Shown piece after piece: positions 42,454 to 52,201 of a stretch of 64,000 bases of DNA. Origin of the DNA: Leifsonia xyli (GTDB taxonomy: Bacteria > Actinomycetota > Actinomycetes > Actinomycetales > Microbacteriaceae); contig CP014761.1 in assembly GCA_001647635.1 (NCBI GenBank), forward strand, positions 2,976,001-3,040,000. The letters run 5' to 3'. Below the pieces are notes generated by a model. The model had not been told where the DNA came from and did no database searches. It was given only the letters and a program-made list of their open reading frames with translations. A program made the translations under genes and the position numbers. Position 1 is the first letter of the stretch. The number at the start of each line of letters is the position of its first letter.

Positions 42454-44589
42454 GTGGCGCGCTCCATCTACATCACCTCCGCGGAGGGGCACACGGGAAA
42501 GTCGACCGTCGCCCTCGGAGTGCTCGAAGCGCTGCGGCACTCGGTCGGGCGCGTCGGCGTCTTCCGGCCGATCGCGCGGTCGACCGAGGAGCGGGACTAC
42601 GTGCTCGAGCTCCTGCTGCAGCGAACCACCGCCGAGCTGACGTACGACGAGGCGCTGGGCGTCTCCTACGAGGACGTCCACACCGACGCGGACGAGGCGC
42701 TCGCCGTCATCGTCCAGCGCTTCCGGGCGGTGGAGGCGCGGTGCGACACGGTCGTCATCCTCGGCTCCGACTACACCGACGTCGGCAGCCCCACCGAGCT
42801 CGCCTACAACGCCCGCATCGCCGCGAACCTCGGCGCCCCCGTCCTGCTCGTGCTGGGCGGACGCATCGGCCAGGGCTTCGGCGAGCGCCTCGGCCAGGCC
42901 GACCCGCGCTCGCCCGAGGAGCTGCGCCAGCTGGCGGAGCTGGCCGTCGCCGAGCTGCGCGCCGAGCACGCCGGCCTGCTCGCCGTCGTCGCCAACCGGG
43001 CGGACGCCGAGAAGCTGGATGCGATCATCGCCGCCGTCGGCTCGGCCGTCGGCGCCGCTGCTGTGGCGGCGGGCACCAGCGACCGTCCGCCGGTGTGGGC
43101 GATCCCGGAGGACCCGTTCCTGGTCGCCCCGAGCATCCGCTCGATCATGGAGCAGACCGGTGCAACCCTGCTGGCGGGCGAGGAGGCTCTGCTCGCCCGG
43201 GAGGCGCTCGGCGTCGTGGTCGCGGGCATGTCGATGAACAACGTCCTCCCGCGGCTGGTCGATGGCGCCGTCGTGGTTGTGCCGGGCGATCGCACCGAGG
43301 TGCTGCTGGCGGTGCTGATGGCCAACGCGTCCGGCACATTCCCGTCGATCGCCGGCATCGTCCTGAACGGCGGCTTCGACCTCCCGGAGCCGATCGAGCG
43401 CCTGCTCGCCGGCCTCCGGTCGCCGCTGCCCATCGTGCGCACCGGCCTCGACACGTACGAGACGGTCGTCCGCATCACGCACGCCCGCGGCCGGCTCGCC
43501 GCCGACTCGCAGCGCAAGTACGACACCGCCCTCGCCCTGTTCGAGCGGCACGTGGATGCGGGGGCCCTCCTCGCCCGTCTGGACGTCACCCGCCACGACG
43601 TCGTCACGCCGCTCATGTTCGAGTACGACCTCATCGAGCGGGCCCGGGCGGCGAAGAAGCACATCGTGCTGCCGGAGGGGGAGGACGACCGCATCCTGCG
43701 CGCCGCCCACACTCTGCTGGCGCGGGGTGTCGCCCGGCTGACGATCCTGGGTGAGCCGTTCGAGGTGCGCTCGCGGGCGATCGAGCTCGGCCTCGACCTG
43801 TCGCAGGCCGAGGTGCTCAGCCCGTTCGACGACGTGCTCCGTCTCCGGTTCGCGGACGAGTACGCGCGCCTGCGGGCGCACAAGGGCATCACGGTCGACC
43901 AGGCCGCCGACACGGTCACCGACGCCTCTTACTTCGGCACGATGATGGTGCACCTCGGGCTCGCCGACGGGATGGTGTCGGGTGCCGCGCACACGACGGC
44001 GCACACCATCCGGCCGGCCTTCGAGATCATCAAGACCACCCCGGGCGTCTCGGTCGTCTCCAGCGTGTTCCTGATGGCGCTCGCCGACCGCGTGCTGGTC
44101 TACGGGGACTGCGCCGTCATCCCGGACCCGACCTCCGAGCAGCTGGCCGACATCGCGATCTCGTCGGCGACGACGGCCGAGCAGTTCGGCATCCAGCCGC
44201 GGGTGGCGATGCTCTCGTACTCGACCGGCGACTCCGGTGCGGGGGAGGACGTGGAGAAGGTGCGCACCGCGACCGAGCTGGTCCGGGAGCGCGCGCCGCA
44301 ACTCGCCGTGGCCGGCCCCATCCAGTACGACGCAGCGGCGGATGCGGCGGTCGGCGCGGCCAAGATGCCCGGGTCGGAGGTGGCCGGACGGGCGACGGTG
44401 TTCATCTTCCCCGACCTCAACACCGGCAACAACACGTACAAGGCGGTCCAGCGCAGCGCCGGCGCCGTCGCGATCGGACCGGTGCTGCAGGGCCTGCGCA
44501 AGCCGATCAACGACCTCTCGCGAGGCGCGACGGTCGACGACATCGTGAACACGGTGGCCATCACGGCGATCCAGGCGGCGCTGACATGA
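42454..44589 (+). CDS. pta: Phosphate acetyltransferase, long form
   Basis: The 711-residue enzyme has the three-part layout of long Pta: an N-terminal dethiobiotin-synthetase-like P-loop domain (TSAEGHTGKSTVA, residues ~6-18), a central DRTGG domain (~220-330), and the C-terminal catalytic domain (~385-710) with GMVSGAAHTTAHTIRPAFEIIKT and FPDLNTGNNTYK. It interconverts acetyl-CoA and acetyl phosphate. It overlaps ackA in ATGA at 44586-44589, so both steps of acetate metabolism are coupled. Confidence 0.96.
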   Translation: MARSIYITSAEGHTGKSTVALGVLEALRHSVGRVGVFRPIARSTEERDYVLELLLQRTTAELTYDEALGVSYEDVHTDADEALAVIVQRFRAVEARCDTVVILGSDYTDVGSPTELAYNARIAANLGAPVLLVLGGRIGQGFGERLGQADPRSPEELRQLAELAVAELRAEHAGLLAVVANRADAEKLDAIIAAVGSAVGAAAVAAGTSDRPPVWAIPEDPFLVAPSIRSIMEQTGATLLAGEEALLAREALGVVVAGMSMNNVLPRLVDGAVVVVPGDRTEVLLAVLMANASGTFPSIAGIVLNGGFDLPEPIERLLAGLRSPLPIVRTGLDTYETVVRITHARGRLAADSQRKYDTALALFERHVDAGALLARLDVTRHDVVTPLMFEYDLIERARAAKKHIVLPEGEDDRILRAAHTLLARGVARLTILGEPFEVRSRAIELGLDLSQAEVLSPFDDVLRLRFADEYARLRAHKGITVDQAADTVTDASYFGTMMVHLGLADGMVSGAAHTTAHTIRPAFEIIKTTPGVSVVSSVFLMALADRVLVYGDCAVIPDPTSEQLADIAISSATTAEQFGIQPRVAMLSYSTGDSGAGEDVEKVRTATELVRERAPQLAVAGPIQYDAAADAAVGAAKMPGSEVAGRATVFIFPDLNTGNNTYKAVQRSAGAVAIGPVLQGLRKPINDLSRGATVDDIVNTVAITAIQAALT

Positions 44590-45788
44590 GCGCGGTCCTC
44601 GTCGTCAACAGCGGCTCGTCGTCGTTCAAGTACCAGCTGATCGACAGCGAGACGGAGCAGTCGCTCGCCTCGGGCCTCGTCGAGCGTATCGGCGAGCCGA
44701 ATGGACGCATGACGCACCGCGGCCCGGACGGCACCACCGAGCGCGAGCTCGAGATCCCGGATCATACGGCCGGCTTCCGCGCGATGCTCGACGCCTTCGC
44801 GTCCGAGGGGCCGAGCCTCGACGACAACCCGCTCGACGCGGTCGGCCACCGGGTCGTGCACGGTGGGAAGCGGTTCTTCGAGCCGACGATCGTGACCCCG
44901 TTGGTCGAGATCAACATCGAGGACCTCTCCGACCTCGCGCCGCTGCACAACCCGGCCAACCTGCAGGGCATCCGCGCGGCGAAGAAGGCGTTCCCCGATG
45001 TGCCGCACGTCGCAGTCTTCGACACCGCCTTCCACCAGACGCTGCAGCCGTCGGCGTACACCTACGCGATCGACGCCGACCTCGCCGAACGGCACCGCGT
45101 GCGCCGCTACGGGTTCCACGGCACCTCGCACAAGTACGTGTCGGAGACGGCGGCGGCCTTCCTCGGCCGACCGCTCGGCGAGCTGAAGCAGATCGTGCTG
45201 CATCTCGGCAACGGCGCGTCCGCGTGCGCGATCGACGGCGGCCGGTCCGTCGAGACGTCGATGGGGATGACGCCCCTGGAGGGCCTGGTGATGGGAACCC
45301 GGTCGGGCGACCTCGACCCGGCGGTCCTCATCCATCTCTCCCGGCGCGCGAACCTGTCGACCGACGACCTCGACGAGCTGCTCAACCGGCGCAGCGGCCT
45401 GCTCGGGCTCTCCGGCCGCGGGGACATGCGGGACGTGCGCCAGGCCGCGAACGGCGGCGACGAGCAGGCGCGGCTCGCCCTCGACGTGACGGTGCACCGG
45501 CTGAAGCACTACCTCGGTGCGTACACCGCCCTCCTCGGCGGGCTCGACGTGCTCACCTTCACCGCGGGGGTCGGCGAGAACGACGCGGCGCTGCGGGCGG
45601 AGGTGCTCGCCGGTCTGGAAGTGCTCGGCATCCGCCTCGACCCGGAGCGCAACGCGGCGCCGTCGCGCGAGGCCCGGGTGATCTCGGCCGACGACTCCGC
45701 CGTGACGGTGCTCGTCGTCCCGACCGACGAGGAGCTGGAGATCTCGCGGCAGTCGCTGCAGGCTGTCCGGGAGACCACCGGGGGCTGA
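44586..45788 (+). CDS. ackA: Acetate kinase
   Basis: The 400-residue ASKHA-fold kinase starts VLVVNSGSSSFKYQLID, with the catalytic region VAVFDTAFHQT and the signature SMGMTPLEGLVMGTRSGDLDP. It converts acetyl phosphate and ADP to acetate and ATP, or the reverse. Directly coupled to pta. The next gene, a lipoprotein, starts 14 bases after its stop. Confidence 0.97.
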   Translation: MSAVLVVNSGSSSFKYQLIDSETEQSLASGLVERIGEPNGRMTHRGPDGTTERELEIPDHTAGFRAMLDAFASEGPSLDDNPLDAVGHRVVHGGKRFFEPTIVTPLVEINIEDLSDLAPLHNPANLQGIRAAKKAFPDVPHVAVFDTAFHQTLQPSAYTYAIDADLAERHRVRRYGFHGTSHKYVSETAAAFLGRPLGELKQIVLHLGNGASACAIDGGRSVETSMGMTPLEGLVMGTRSGDLDPAVLIHLSRRANLSTDDLDELLNRRSGLLGLSGRGDMRDVRQAANGGDEQARLALDVTVHRLKHYLGAYTALLGGLDVLTFTAGVGENDAALRAEVLAGLEVLGIRLDPERNAAPSREARVISADDSAVTVLVVPTDEELEISRQSLQAVRETTGG

Positions 45789-45802
45789 CGGGAGAGACGG
45801 CC

Positions 45803-47151
45803 ATGCGGCGACGACGCGGCGAGGGCGGACGGCACGGGATGCCGCTCCTGCGCGTGCGCGGAGTCCGTCGCCGGGCGATCGCCGCCGCCGTCGCCCTGCT
45901 GGTCGGATCCACGGTGCTCGCCGGCTGCGCACCGGTCGAAGGCGGTGCCGGACCGCGTTTCGTGACGCCGCCGCTGGTCCGCTACAGCGCGGTGCTCTGG
46001 CCGGTCCCGCTGGAGCTGGTCGGGGCCGAGCCCGGGGCCCGACTGCGGTTGACCGCGCAGCTGACGACGTCCCACGGCTCCTGGACGTCGTCCGCCACCT
46101 ACACCGTGCCCGCCTCCGGGACGCTCGACCTCGCGAGCGCCCGCCCGCAGTTCGCCCCGTTCACCGACCCGGACTCCGCCGGGCTGTTCTGGTCGCTCCG
46201 CGGACCGCACCTCGGGGACGACGCGGCCGTCCGGCAGTGGATGCGCGACACGACCCACGTGACCGTGCGCGCCGCGAACGGCGACCGGGTGGTCGCCTCG
46301 CGGCAGTTCGAGCTGTCCGGCCTCGCCGCGGGCCTCCCCAAGCGGACCCTGTACACCCGTGACCTGCGCGCGGCGATCGACGCGAGGGTGCCCCGCGAGA
46401 CCCACGAGGATGTGCCGCTCGGCACCTTCTTCAGCGCAGCCACCCTGGAGCACCCGCGCGCTCCGGCCGTGGTGATGTTCGACGACCCCACCCCGGGGCC
46501 TCGGCAGAGTACACCGCGCCGCTGATCGCGCAGTTCGGGGCGTCGGTGCTGAGCATCCCGGTCTCGGGCGCGTCGGACGGCATCCGGTCGACCGGCATCG
46601 TCTCGGACACCACGGTCCAGGCCGTGCTCGACTGGTTGGCGCAGCGTCCCGACATCGTTCACGATCAGGTGTTCGTCTACGGCACGGGCGCGTCGGAGCA
46701 ACTCGCCGTCTGGGCCGCCACGCGTTTCCCCGGCCGGGTGCGCGGGCTGTTCGTCGCGGGCGGCACTCCCGCGCTGCTGTGCCTGTCCCCGGCGCAGGTC
46801 GCTCCGGCATTCGACGACTCCACCGGGCTTCCGTGCCTGGACTCGGCGGCGACCGTCGTGGCCACGGCGATCCCGCCCATCGGCAACATCAACGGCCCGA
46901 TCGTGGTCGGGTGCGGGACGCAGGATCCCGTCCTCCCCAATGCCTGCGACTGGCAGCGAGCGCTCGTGGCGACCCGGCTCTCCACGTTCGGCGTGCAGAC
47001 CGTGTACGCGGACGGCGCGGAGCACTCCGTCTCCGTGCCGCCGGGCCTGCCGATCGGCCTCCCCGCGGCGGGAGGCCAGCCGACCGAGAAGGCCCGCGTC
47101 GCCTTTTGGAACGCGGTCGGCCGCGCCCTGCTCCGGGCGGTGCTCGGATGA
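45803..47151 (+). pseudogene. BAAT-like lipoprotein, copy 1, frameshifted
   Basis: ATG 45803 (GGAGAG upstream) opens a lipoprotein with lipobox LAGC and a BAAT N-terminal-like beta-sandwich (LELVGAEPGARLRLTAQL, GSWTSSATYTVPASGTLDL, DSAGLFWSL). At GGGG 46495-46498 the frame breaks; one extra G gives PTPGASAEYTAPLIAQFGAS and a 449-residue protein. In the alpha/beta-hydrolase part the nucleophile elbow reads VFVYGTGASEQLAV: the expected Ser is Gly. An acid (GCGTQDPVLPNACDW) and a His (DGAEHSVSVPP) remain. It ends in ATGA overlap with copy 2. Either a disrupted gene or a sequencing miscall; catalytically doubtful in both cases. Confidence 0.8.
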
Positions 47152-48446
47152 CCCGCTCACGCCTCCTGCGCCGGCTGGCCGCCGCGATCGTGGTCAGCGC
47201 CATCGCCGTCGTCGCCTCGGCGTGCAGCGCCGGAACCCAGGGCGGCCCGCGGATCGTGTTCAGCAGCTTCGGCGACGCGGTCACCCAGCCGGTCGGGGTG
47301 CAGCTCGCGGGCCTCGAGCCCGGGCATCCGGCCGTCGTCGACGTGCGGGCGAGCACGAGCGGCGGCGCGTTCACGTCGCGGGCGGTGTACTCGGTCCCAC
47401 CAGACGGTCGCGTGCGGCTGTGGTCGCAGGAGCCGCTGACCGCGGCGTACCCGCGGGCGGACGGCTCCGGGCTGCTCTGGAGCCTGACCGGACCGTCGTT
47501 CAGCCAGCAGCAGTTGGAGGCCCAGTGGGTCTACCACGGGCTGGACGCGCGGTACACGGTCGAGCAGGACGGCCGTCCCGTCGCCTCCCGGGTGCTCCAC
47601 CGCGCTGCGCTCGCCGCGGGGACCAGCGACCGCGACGTCCTCGGCAGTGACCTCATCGGCACCGGGGACCCGGACGCGTCGGGCTTCGCGCCGACCGCCC
47701 GCGTGGGCGCCCTGGTCGAAGCGGTCCCGACGCCGGTCGACCTGCGGCCGGGCGTCATCCTGGTGGACGGCGACGACGGCGGCGCATCCGGCGCCTTCGC
47801 CGCGCGGCTGATGGCGGCGTCCGGTTTCGCGGTCTTCGTGCTTCCCGCGTTCGTGCCGGAGGGCCGGATCGCCGGCTCCGCCGCACTGTCGGTCGAGACG
47901 TTCGGCGCCGCGCTCAGCTGGTTCTCCGAGCTGCCGATCGTGGACGAGGACCGCATCTTCGTCTACGGCACGGGACGAGCGTCCTCGCTGGCGCTGTGGT
48001 TCGCCTCCCATGAGCCGGGCCGTATCCACGGGGCGTTCGCCGCGAGTGGGGCGACGGCGCTGCAGTGCACCTCCGAGGCCGGCAGCCCGCTCCTCATCGA
48101 GCACGGGCTCCCGCTCCCGTGCGCCAACCCCGAGCGGACCATCGCCGGCACCGACATCCTGCCGCTGCAGCGCATCCCCGGTCCGCTCGTGCTGGCCTGC
48201 GGCACGGCCGACCGGCTGCTGCCCACCGCGTGCGACTGGCAGCGGGCCGGGGAGCAGGCGCGCGGGCAGAAGGACGGCGACGCCTTCCTCTATCTGGACG
48301 GGGCCGGGCACGACATCACGACCCCGCCCGTGCTGCCCATCGGCCTGAGCGACCTGCCACCGGCGACCGCGCAGGCGACCGAGGACGCTCGCACGTCGTT
48401 CTGGGCCCTCGTGCTCGCCAAGCTGGCCGGGTCGGTGCGGCCGTGA
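47148..48446 (+). CDS. BAAT-like lipoprotein, copy 2, lacking the nucleophile
   Basis: The 432-residue protein has a signal peptide with lipobox ASAC (residues ~22-25). The N-terminal domain (~30-190) resembles the acyl-CoA thioester hydrolase/BAAT N-terminal domain (VQLAGLEPGHPAVVDVRAS, GAFTSRAVYSVPPDGRVRLW, GSGLLWSL), followed by a BAAT-C-like hydrolase domain (~200-430). The elbow is IFVYGTGRASSLALW, with Gly where third-copy GTSRG has Ser. The acid ADRLLPTACDW and the His GAGHDITTPP persist. It is probably a binding or regulatory pseudoenzyme on the outer membrane face. Coupled to both neighbours by 4-bp overlaps. Confidence 0.82.
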   Translation: MTRSRLLRRLAAAIVVSAIAVVASACSAGTQGGPRIVFSSFGDAVTQPVGVQLAGLEPGHPAVVDVRASTSGGAFTSRAVYSVPPDGRVRLWSQEPLTAAYPRADGSGLLWSLTGPSFSQQQLEAQWVYHGLDARYTVEQDGRPVASRVLHRAALAAGTSDRDVLGSDLIGTGDPDASGFAPTARVGALVEAVPTPVDLRPGVILVDGDDGGASGAFAARLMAASGFAVFVLPAFVPEGRIAGSAALSVETFGAALSWFSELPIVDEDRIFVYGTGRASSLALWFASHEPGRIHGAFAASGATALQCTSEAGSPLLIEHGLPLPCANPERTIAGTDILPLQRIPGPLVLACGTADRLLPTACDWQRAGEQARGQKDGDAFLYLDGAGHDITTPPVLPIGLSDLPPATAQATEDARTSFWALVLAKLAGSVRP

Positions 48447-49690
48447 GCACATCCAGGGCGCGTGCCCGGGTCGCCGCCGCCCTGACCGTACTGGCGCTGG
48501 CCCTCGCAGGGCTGACCGGCTGCGCGCCGACGCCCGGAGACGTCGGTCCCCGATTCGAGGTGAGCGAGGATCCCAGCGGCGTCTGGGAGCCGATCCACCT
48601 GCGCGTGACGGCACTCCAACCGGGGGTCCGTGTGACGGTGAGCGCCACCGTGGAGGCGGGCGCTCGCTGGACGTCCCGCGCGGTCTACGTCGTGCCCTCC
48701 TCCGGAGTGGTCGACCTGGACCGGGACGCGCCCGTCGAGGCGCCGTTCGCCGGACCGGACGGGATGGGGCTGCTGTGGTCGCTGGGCACGGCCTCCGGCG
48801 CCGCGGCGACGTCGACCGAGCAGTGGGGCGCCGCGAGCCGGCTGGTCGACCTGGAGGCGGTGGTCGACGGCCGGCGGGTGGCGGCGCGGCGCCTCTACCG
48901 GGTGGGCCTGCAGTCGGTGGCGCCGTCGCGCGCCGTCTTCGACGACGGGATCGAGGGCGACTTCTTCGCGCCGACCAACTCGTCGCAGGCGGCACGGCCG
49001 GCGGTGCTCGTCCTCGACGGAACCGATCCCGGCGCCCCGAGCGGCGTGCTGACCGCCTCGACGCTCTCGGCCATGGGATACCCGGCGCTGGCCTTCTCCA
49101 CGTACGGTTCGGCCGGCGAGGTGAACATGATCCGCACCCTGGCGGCCGAGCGGGTCGTCGCCGCGCTCAACTGGCTGCGGTCGCAGCCCGGAGTGGATGC
49201 GCGCCGCGTCTTCGTGATGGGCACCTCCCGGGGTGCGCAGCTCGCACTGTGGACCGCCGTGGCGCATCCCGAGCTCGTCTACGGCGCGATCGCGCCGGCG
49301 GGCACCACCGGACTGGTCTGCCCGTCCCCGGTGCCCGGACCGGCGGTGACCGTCGGCGGTTCGTGGGTGCCGTGCCTGAGCGGGACGCACCAGGTGACGC
49401 GCGCCGCCGTCCTGAGCCTCGACCGCATCCCGGGCCCGGTCGTCCTCGGCTGCGCCGGGCAGGACGAACAGCTCGACAACGCATGCCGGTGGATGGACGT
49501 GGCCGCTCAGGTGCGACCCGCGCGCGGAGGCGACGCGTACGTCCGCGCGCCCGAGGCGACGCACCTCTTCTACGTGCCGCCGTACACCCCGCTGTACCTG
49601 CCTCCTCCGCCGGCCGCGCAGGCGACGGAGGACGCCAGGGTCGCTCTCTGGTCGGCGATCGCGCGCGCTCTGAATGTCCGCGGGCAGTGA
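48443..49690 (+). CDS. BAAT-like lipoprotein, copy 3, with intact nucleophile
   Basis: The 415-residue protein starts at GTG 48443 in GTGA overlap with copy 2 and has lipobox LTGC near residue 27. The N-terminal domain (LRVTALQPGVRVTVSATVEAGARWTSRAVYVVP, DGMGLLWSLG) is the clearest match to the BAAT/acyl-CoA thioesterase N-terminus. The hydrolase part has VFVMGTSRGAQLALW (Ser in G-x-S-x-G), an acid in GCAGQDEQLDNACRW and a His in EATHLFYVPP, so a full triad is available. The substrate could be an acyl thioester, ester or amide outside the membrane. Confidence 0.84.
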   Translation: MSTSRARARVAAALTVLALALAGLTGCAPTPGDVGPRFEVSEDPSGVWEPIHLRVTALQPGVRVTVSATVEAGARWTSRAVYVVPSSGVVDLDRDAPVEAPFAGPDGMGLLWSLGTASGAAATSTEQWGAASRLVDLEAVVDGRRVAARRLYRVGLQSVAPSRAVFDDGIEGDFFAPTNSSQAARPAVLVLDGTDPGAPSGVLTASTLSAMGYPALAFSTYGSAGEVNMIRTLAAERVVAALNWLRSQPGVDARRVFVMGTSRGAQLALWTAVAHPELVYGAIAPAGTTGLVCPSPVPGPAVTVGGSWVPCLSGTHQVTRAAVLSLDRIPGPVVLGCAGQDEQLDNACRWMDVAAQVRPARGGDAYVRAPEATHLFYVPPYTPLYLPPPPAAQATEDARVALWSAIARALNVRGQ

Positions 49691-49726
49691 AGACCCGGTT
49701 CCCACCGGAATGTCGGCGGCGGTGAG

Positions 49727-49732
49727 TACCAT
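49727..49732 (+). promoter_or_regulatory. Leaderless -10 element TACCAT before dnaX
   Basis: TACCAT ends six bases before the GTG start of dnaX, giving dnaX its own leaderless transcript separate from the lipoprotein genes. Confidence 0.55.
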
Positions 49733-49738
49733 GTTCAA

Positions 49739-52198
49739 GTGGTAACCGCCCTGTATCGCCGCTATCGGCCCGACACCTTCGCCGAGATGATCGGCCAGTC
49801 CCAGGTGACCGATCCGCTGATGACGGCGCTGCGCACCAACCGGGTGAACCACGCCTACCTCTTCTCCGGTCCTCGTGGCTGCGGCAAGACCACGTCGGCC
49901 CGCATCCTGGCGCGCTGCCTCAACTGCGCCGAGGGCCCCACCGACACCCCGTGCGGAAAGTGCGCGAGCTGCGTCGAGCTGAGCCGCGACGGCGGAGGCT
50001 CGCTCGACGTCGTCGAGATCGACGCGGCCAGCCACAACGGCGTCGACGACGCGCGCGACATCCGCGAGCGCGCCATCTTCGCCCCGGCCCGCGACCGCTA
50101 CAAGATCTTCATCCTCGACGAGGCGCACATGGTGACGCCGCAGGGCTTCAACGCGCTGCTCAAGATCGTGGAGGAGCCGCCGGAGCACGTGAAGTTCATC
50201 TTCGCGACGACCGAGCCCGAGAAGGTCATCGGCACCATCCGGTCCCGTACCCACCATTACCCGTTCCGGCTCGTCCCGCCGGCGCAGATGCTCGAGTACG
50301 TGCAGAGCCTGTGCGACAGCGAGGGCATGACGGTCGCGCCGGGCGTGCTTCCTCTCGTCGTCCGTGCGGGCGGGGGCTCGCCGCGAGACACCCTGTCCCT
50401 GCTCGACCAGCTGATGGCCGGATCGGAGGGCAGCACGATCGAGTACGAGCGCGCAGTCGCCCTGCTCGGCTACACGCACGCGGCGCTCCTCGACGACGTC
50501 ATCGACGCGATCGCTGCGCGGGACGCGGCGGGCGCCTTCGCCGCGGTCGACCGTGTCGTCCAGACGGGTCAGGATCCGCGCCGGTTCGTCGAAGACCTGC
50601 TGGAACGCCTGCGCGACCTCATCGTCGTCGCGGCGACCAGCGTCGAAGGCGCGGCCGCCGTGCTGCGCGGTGTGCCGCAGGACGAGCTCGACCGCATGGG
50701 CGTGCAGGCGATGAAGTTCGGCGCCGCGGAGCTCAGCCGCTCGGCCGACATCGTCAACGCCGCGCTCACCGAGATGACGGGTGCGACCTCGCCGCGCCTC
50801 CACCTCGAACTGATGATCGCCCGCGTGCTCGTGCCGTCGAGCGACGAGAGCGAGCGCGGGGCGCTGGCGCGCGTCGAGCGGCTGGAGCGCCGGGTCGGCG
50901 TGAGTGACGCCGTGTCGGCGGATGCGGCGGGGCGGGCTGCGGAGCCCGCCGGCGCGGTGACCGCGCGTGGTGCTGCCCCTGCGTCCGCGCCTGCTGCTGC
51001 CCCTGCCGCTGCGCCCGTTTCGCGTGCGGCTGCGCCCGTCACCGAGGCGCCCGCCGCTCCCGCGACGCCGGCCGCTTCGGCGCCTGCGGAGGCCGCAGCG
51101 CCCGAGCCCGCGCCCACCGACGTCGCCGCCGCTCCCGCCGCGGCCGAGCCGCAGCCGGCCACCGTCGGCCCGGTCACCACGCAGCAGGTCAAGGACTCCT
51201 GGCCGCAGATCCTCGACGCGGTCCAGCGCGCCAAGCGCAGCGCGTGGATGGTCGTCTTCACCGCGCAGGTCCGAGCCCTCAGCGGGGATGTCCTGACGCT
51301 GTCCTTCCCGAGCGACAACGACGTGCAGAGCTTCCGCCAGCCCGACGCCGCCGGCGGTACGGGTGTCAGCGAGTACCTGCGCCAGGCGATCGTCGAGGTG
51401 CTCGGCATCCGCGTCAAGTTCATCGCCCGCGCCGACTCGGCGTCCGGTTCGGGAGGCTCGCCGCGCCCATCATCGGGTGCGCCGTCCGCTCCTGCGGCCG
51501 AGACGTGGCCCGGATCCGATCCGGTCGACGCGCCGGCGGCTCCCGCAGCCGGCGCTCCTCGCGCGGCCGAAGCGGCTCCCGCACGCCCGGCTTCCCGGTC
51601 CGAGGCCGCCCCCTCGTCAGCGTCCGCCCCCGGCGCCGCCGCTTCCGGGGCGCGCACCGACGTGCCCGCCGCCACGTCGACCGCTCCGGCCGGGCAGGCG
51701 CAGGCCGCCATGGTCACCGAGTGGGCGACGGTCGCGATCCCGTCCGCCTCCCCGGCCGCCGACGGCGCAACGGCGACCGTCGCGACGACCGCCGCCGTGG
51801 TGACCCTCGAGCGCCCCGCCGCCGCGCCGGCCGCTCCCGTCGCGCGCCCGGTGGCCGAGCCCGCGCCGGACGAACCGCCGTACGACGACGTGCCCCCGCC
51901 CGAGACCGAGCCTCCGTTCGAGCCCCCGGTCCCCGAGGAGCCCACCGGCGACTGGTCGGCCGCACCCTCCGCCACCGCGACGCCGGGCGCCGCGCCCGCC
52001 GTCCCGCCCACCGCTTCTCCGGCGGCCGCGGCTCCCGAGCCCGCCCGCAGCGCCCGGCCGTCCGCCGCCCCCGCGACCGGAGCCCGCACGCCGACCTTCC
52101 AGCAGCCGCAGCGCTACGGGGAGGCCGTGGTCCGCGAGATCCTCGGCGCCACGTTCATCGAGGAGCAGCCCGCGCCTCCGACCCCGGGGATGAGGTAA
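49739..52198 (+). CDS. dnaX: DNA polymerase III gamma/tau subunit (clamp loader)
   Basis: Residues 1-370 are the AAA+ clamp-loader core: YRRYRPDTFAEMIGQSQV, Walker A GPRGCGKTTSARILARCLNC, zinc Cys cluster (CLNC...CGKCASC) and Walker B ILDEAHM, with SRTHHYPFRLV. Residues ~400-475 and ~570-790 are long Ala/Pro-rich low-complexity stretches; a small conserved block between them (QQVKDSWPQILDAVQRAKRSAWM) is domain IV-like. At 819 residues it is long, as in other actinobacteria. It loads the beta clamp and organises the replisome. No E. coli-type slippery site was noticed. Confidence 0.96.
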   Translation: MVTALYRRYRPDTFAEMIGQSQVTDPLMTALRTNRVNHAYLFSGPRGCGKTTSARILARCLNCAEGPTDTPCGKCASCVELSRDGGGSLDVVEIDAASHNGVDDARDIRERAIFAPARDRYKIFILDEAHMVTPQGFNALLKIVEEPPEHVKFIFATTEPEKVIGTIRSRTHHYPFRLVPPAQMLEYVQSLCDSEGMTVAPGVLPLVVRAGGGSPRDTLSLLDQLMAGSEGSTIEYERAVALLGYTHAALLDDVIDAIAARDAAGAFAAVDRVVQTGQDPRRFVEDLLERLRDLIVVAATSVEGAAAVLRGVPQDELDRMGVQAMKFGAAELSRSADIVNAALTEMTGATSPRLHLELMIARVLVPSSDESERGALARVERLERRVGVSDAVSADAAGRAAEPAGAVTARGAAPASAPAAAPAAAPVSRAAAPVTEAPAAPATPAASAPAEAAAPEPAPTDVAAAPAAAEPQPATVGPVTTQQVKDSWPQILDAVQRAKRSAWMVVFTAQVRALSGDVLTLSFPSDNDVQSFRQPDAAGGTGVSEYLRQAIVEVLGIRVKFIARADSASGSGGSPRPSSGAPSAPAAETWPGSDPVDAPAAPAAGAPRAAEAAPARPASRSEAAPSSASAPGAAASGARTDVPAATSTAPAGQAQAAMVTEWATVAIPSASPAADGATATVATTAAVVTLERPAAAPAAPVARPVAEPAPDEPPYDDVPPPETEPPFEPPVPEEPTGDWSAAPSATATPGAAPAVPPTASPAAAAPEPARSARPSAAPATGARTPTFQQPQRYGEAVVREILGATFIEEQPAPPTPGMR

Positions 52199-52201
52199 CC
52201 G

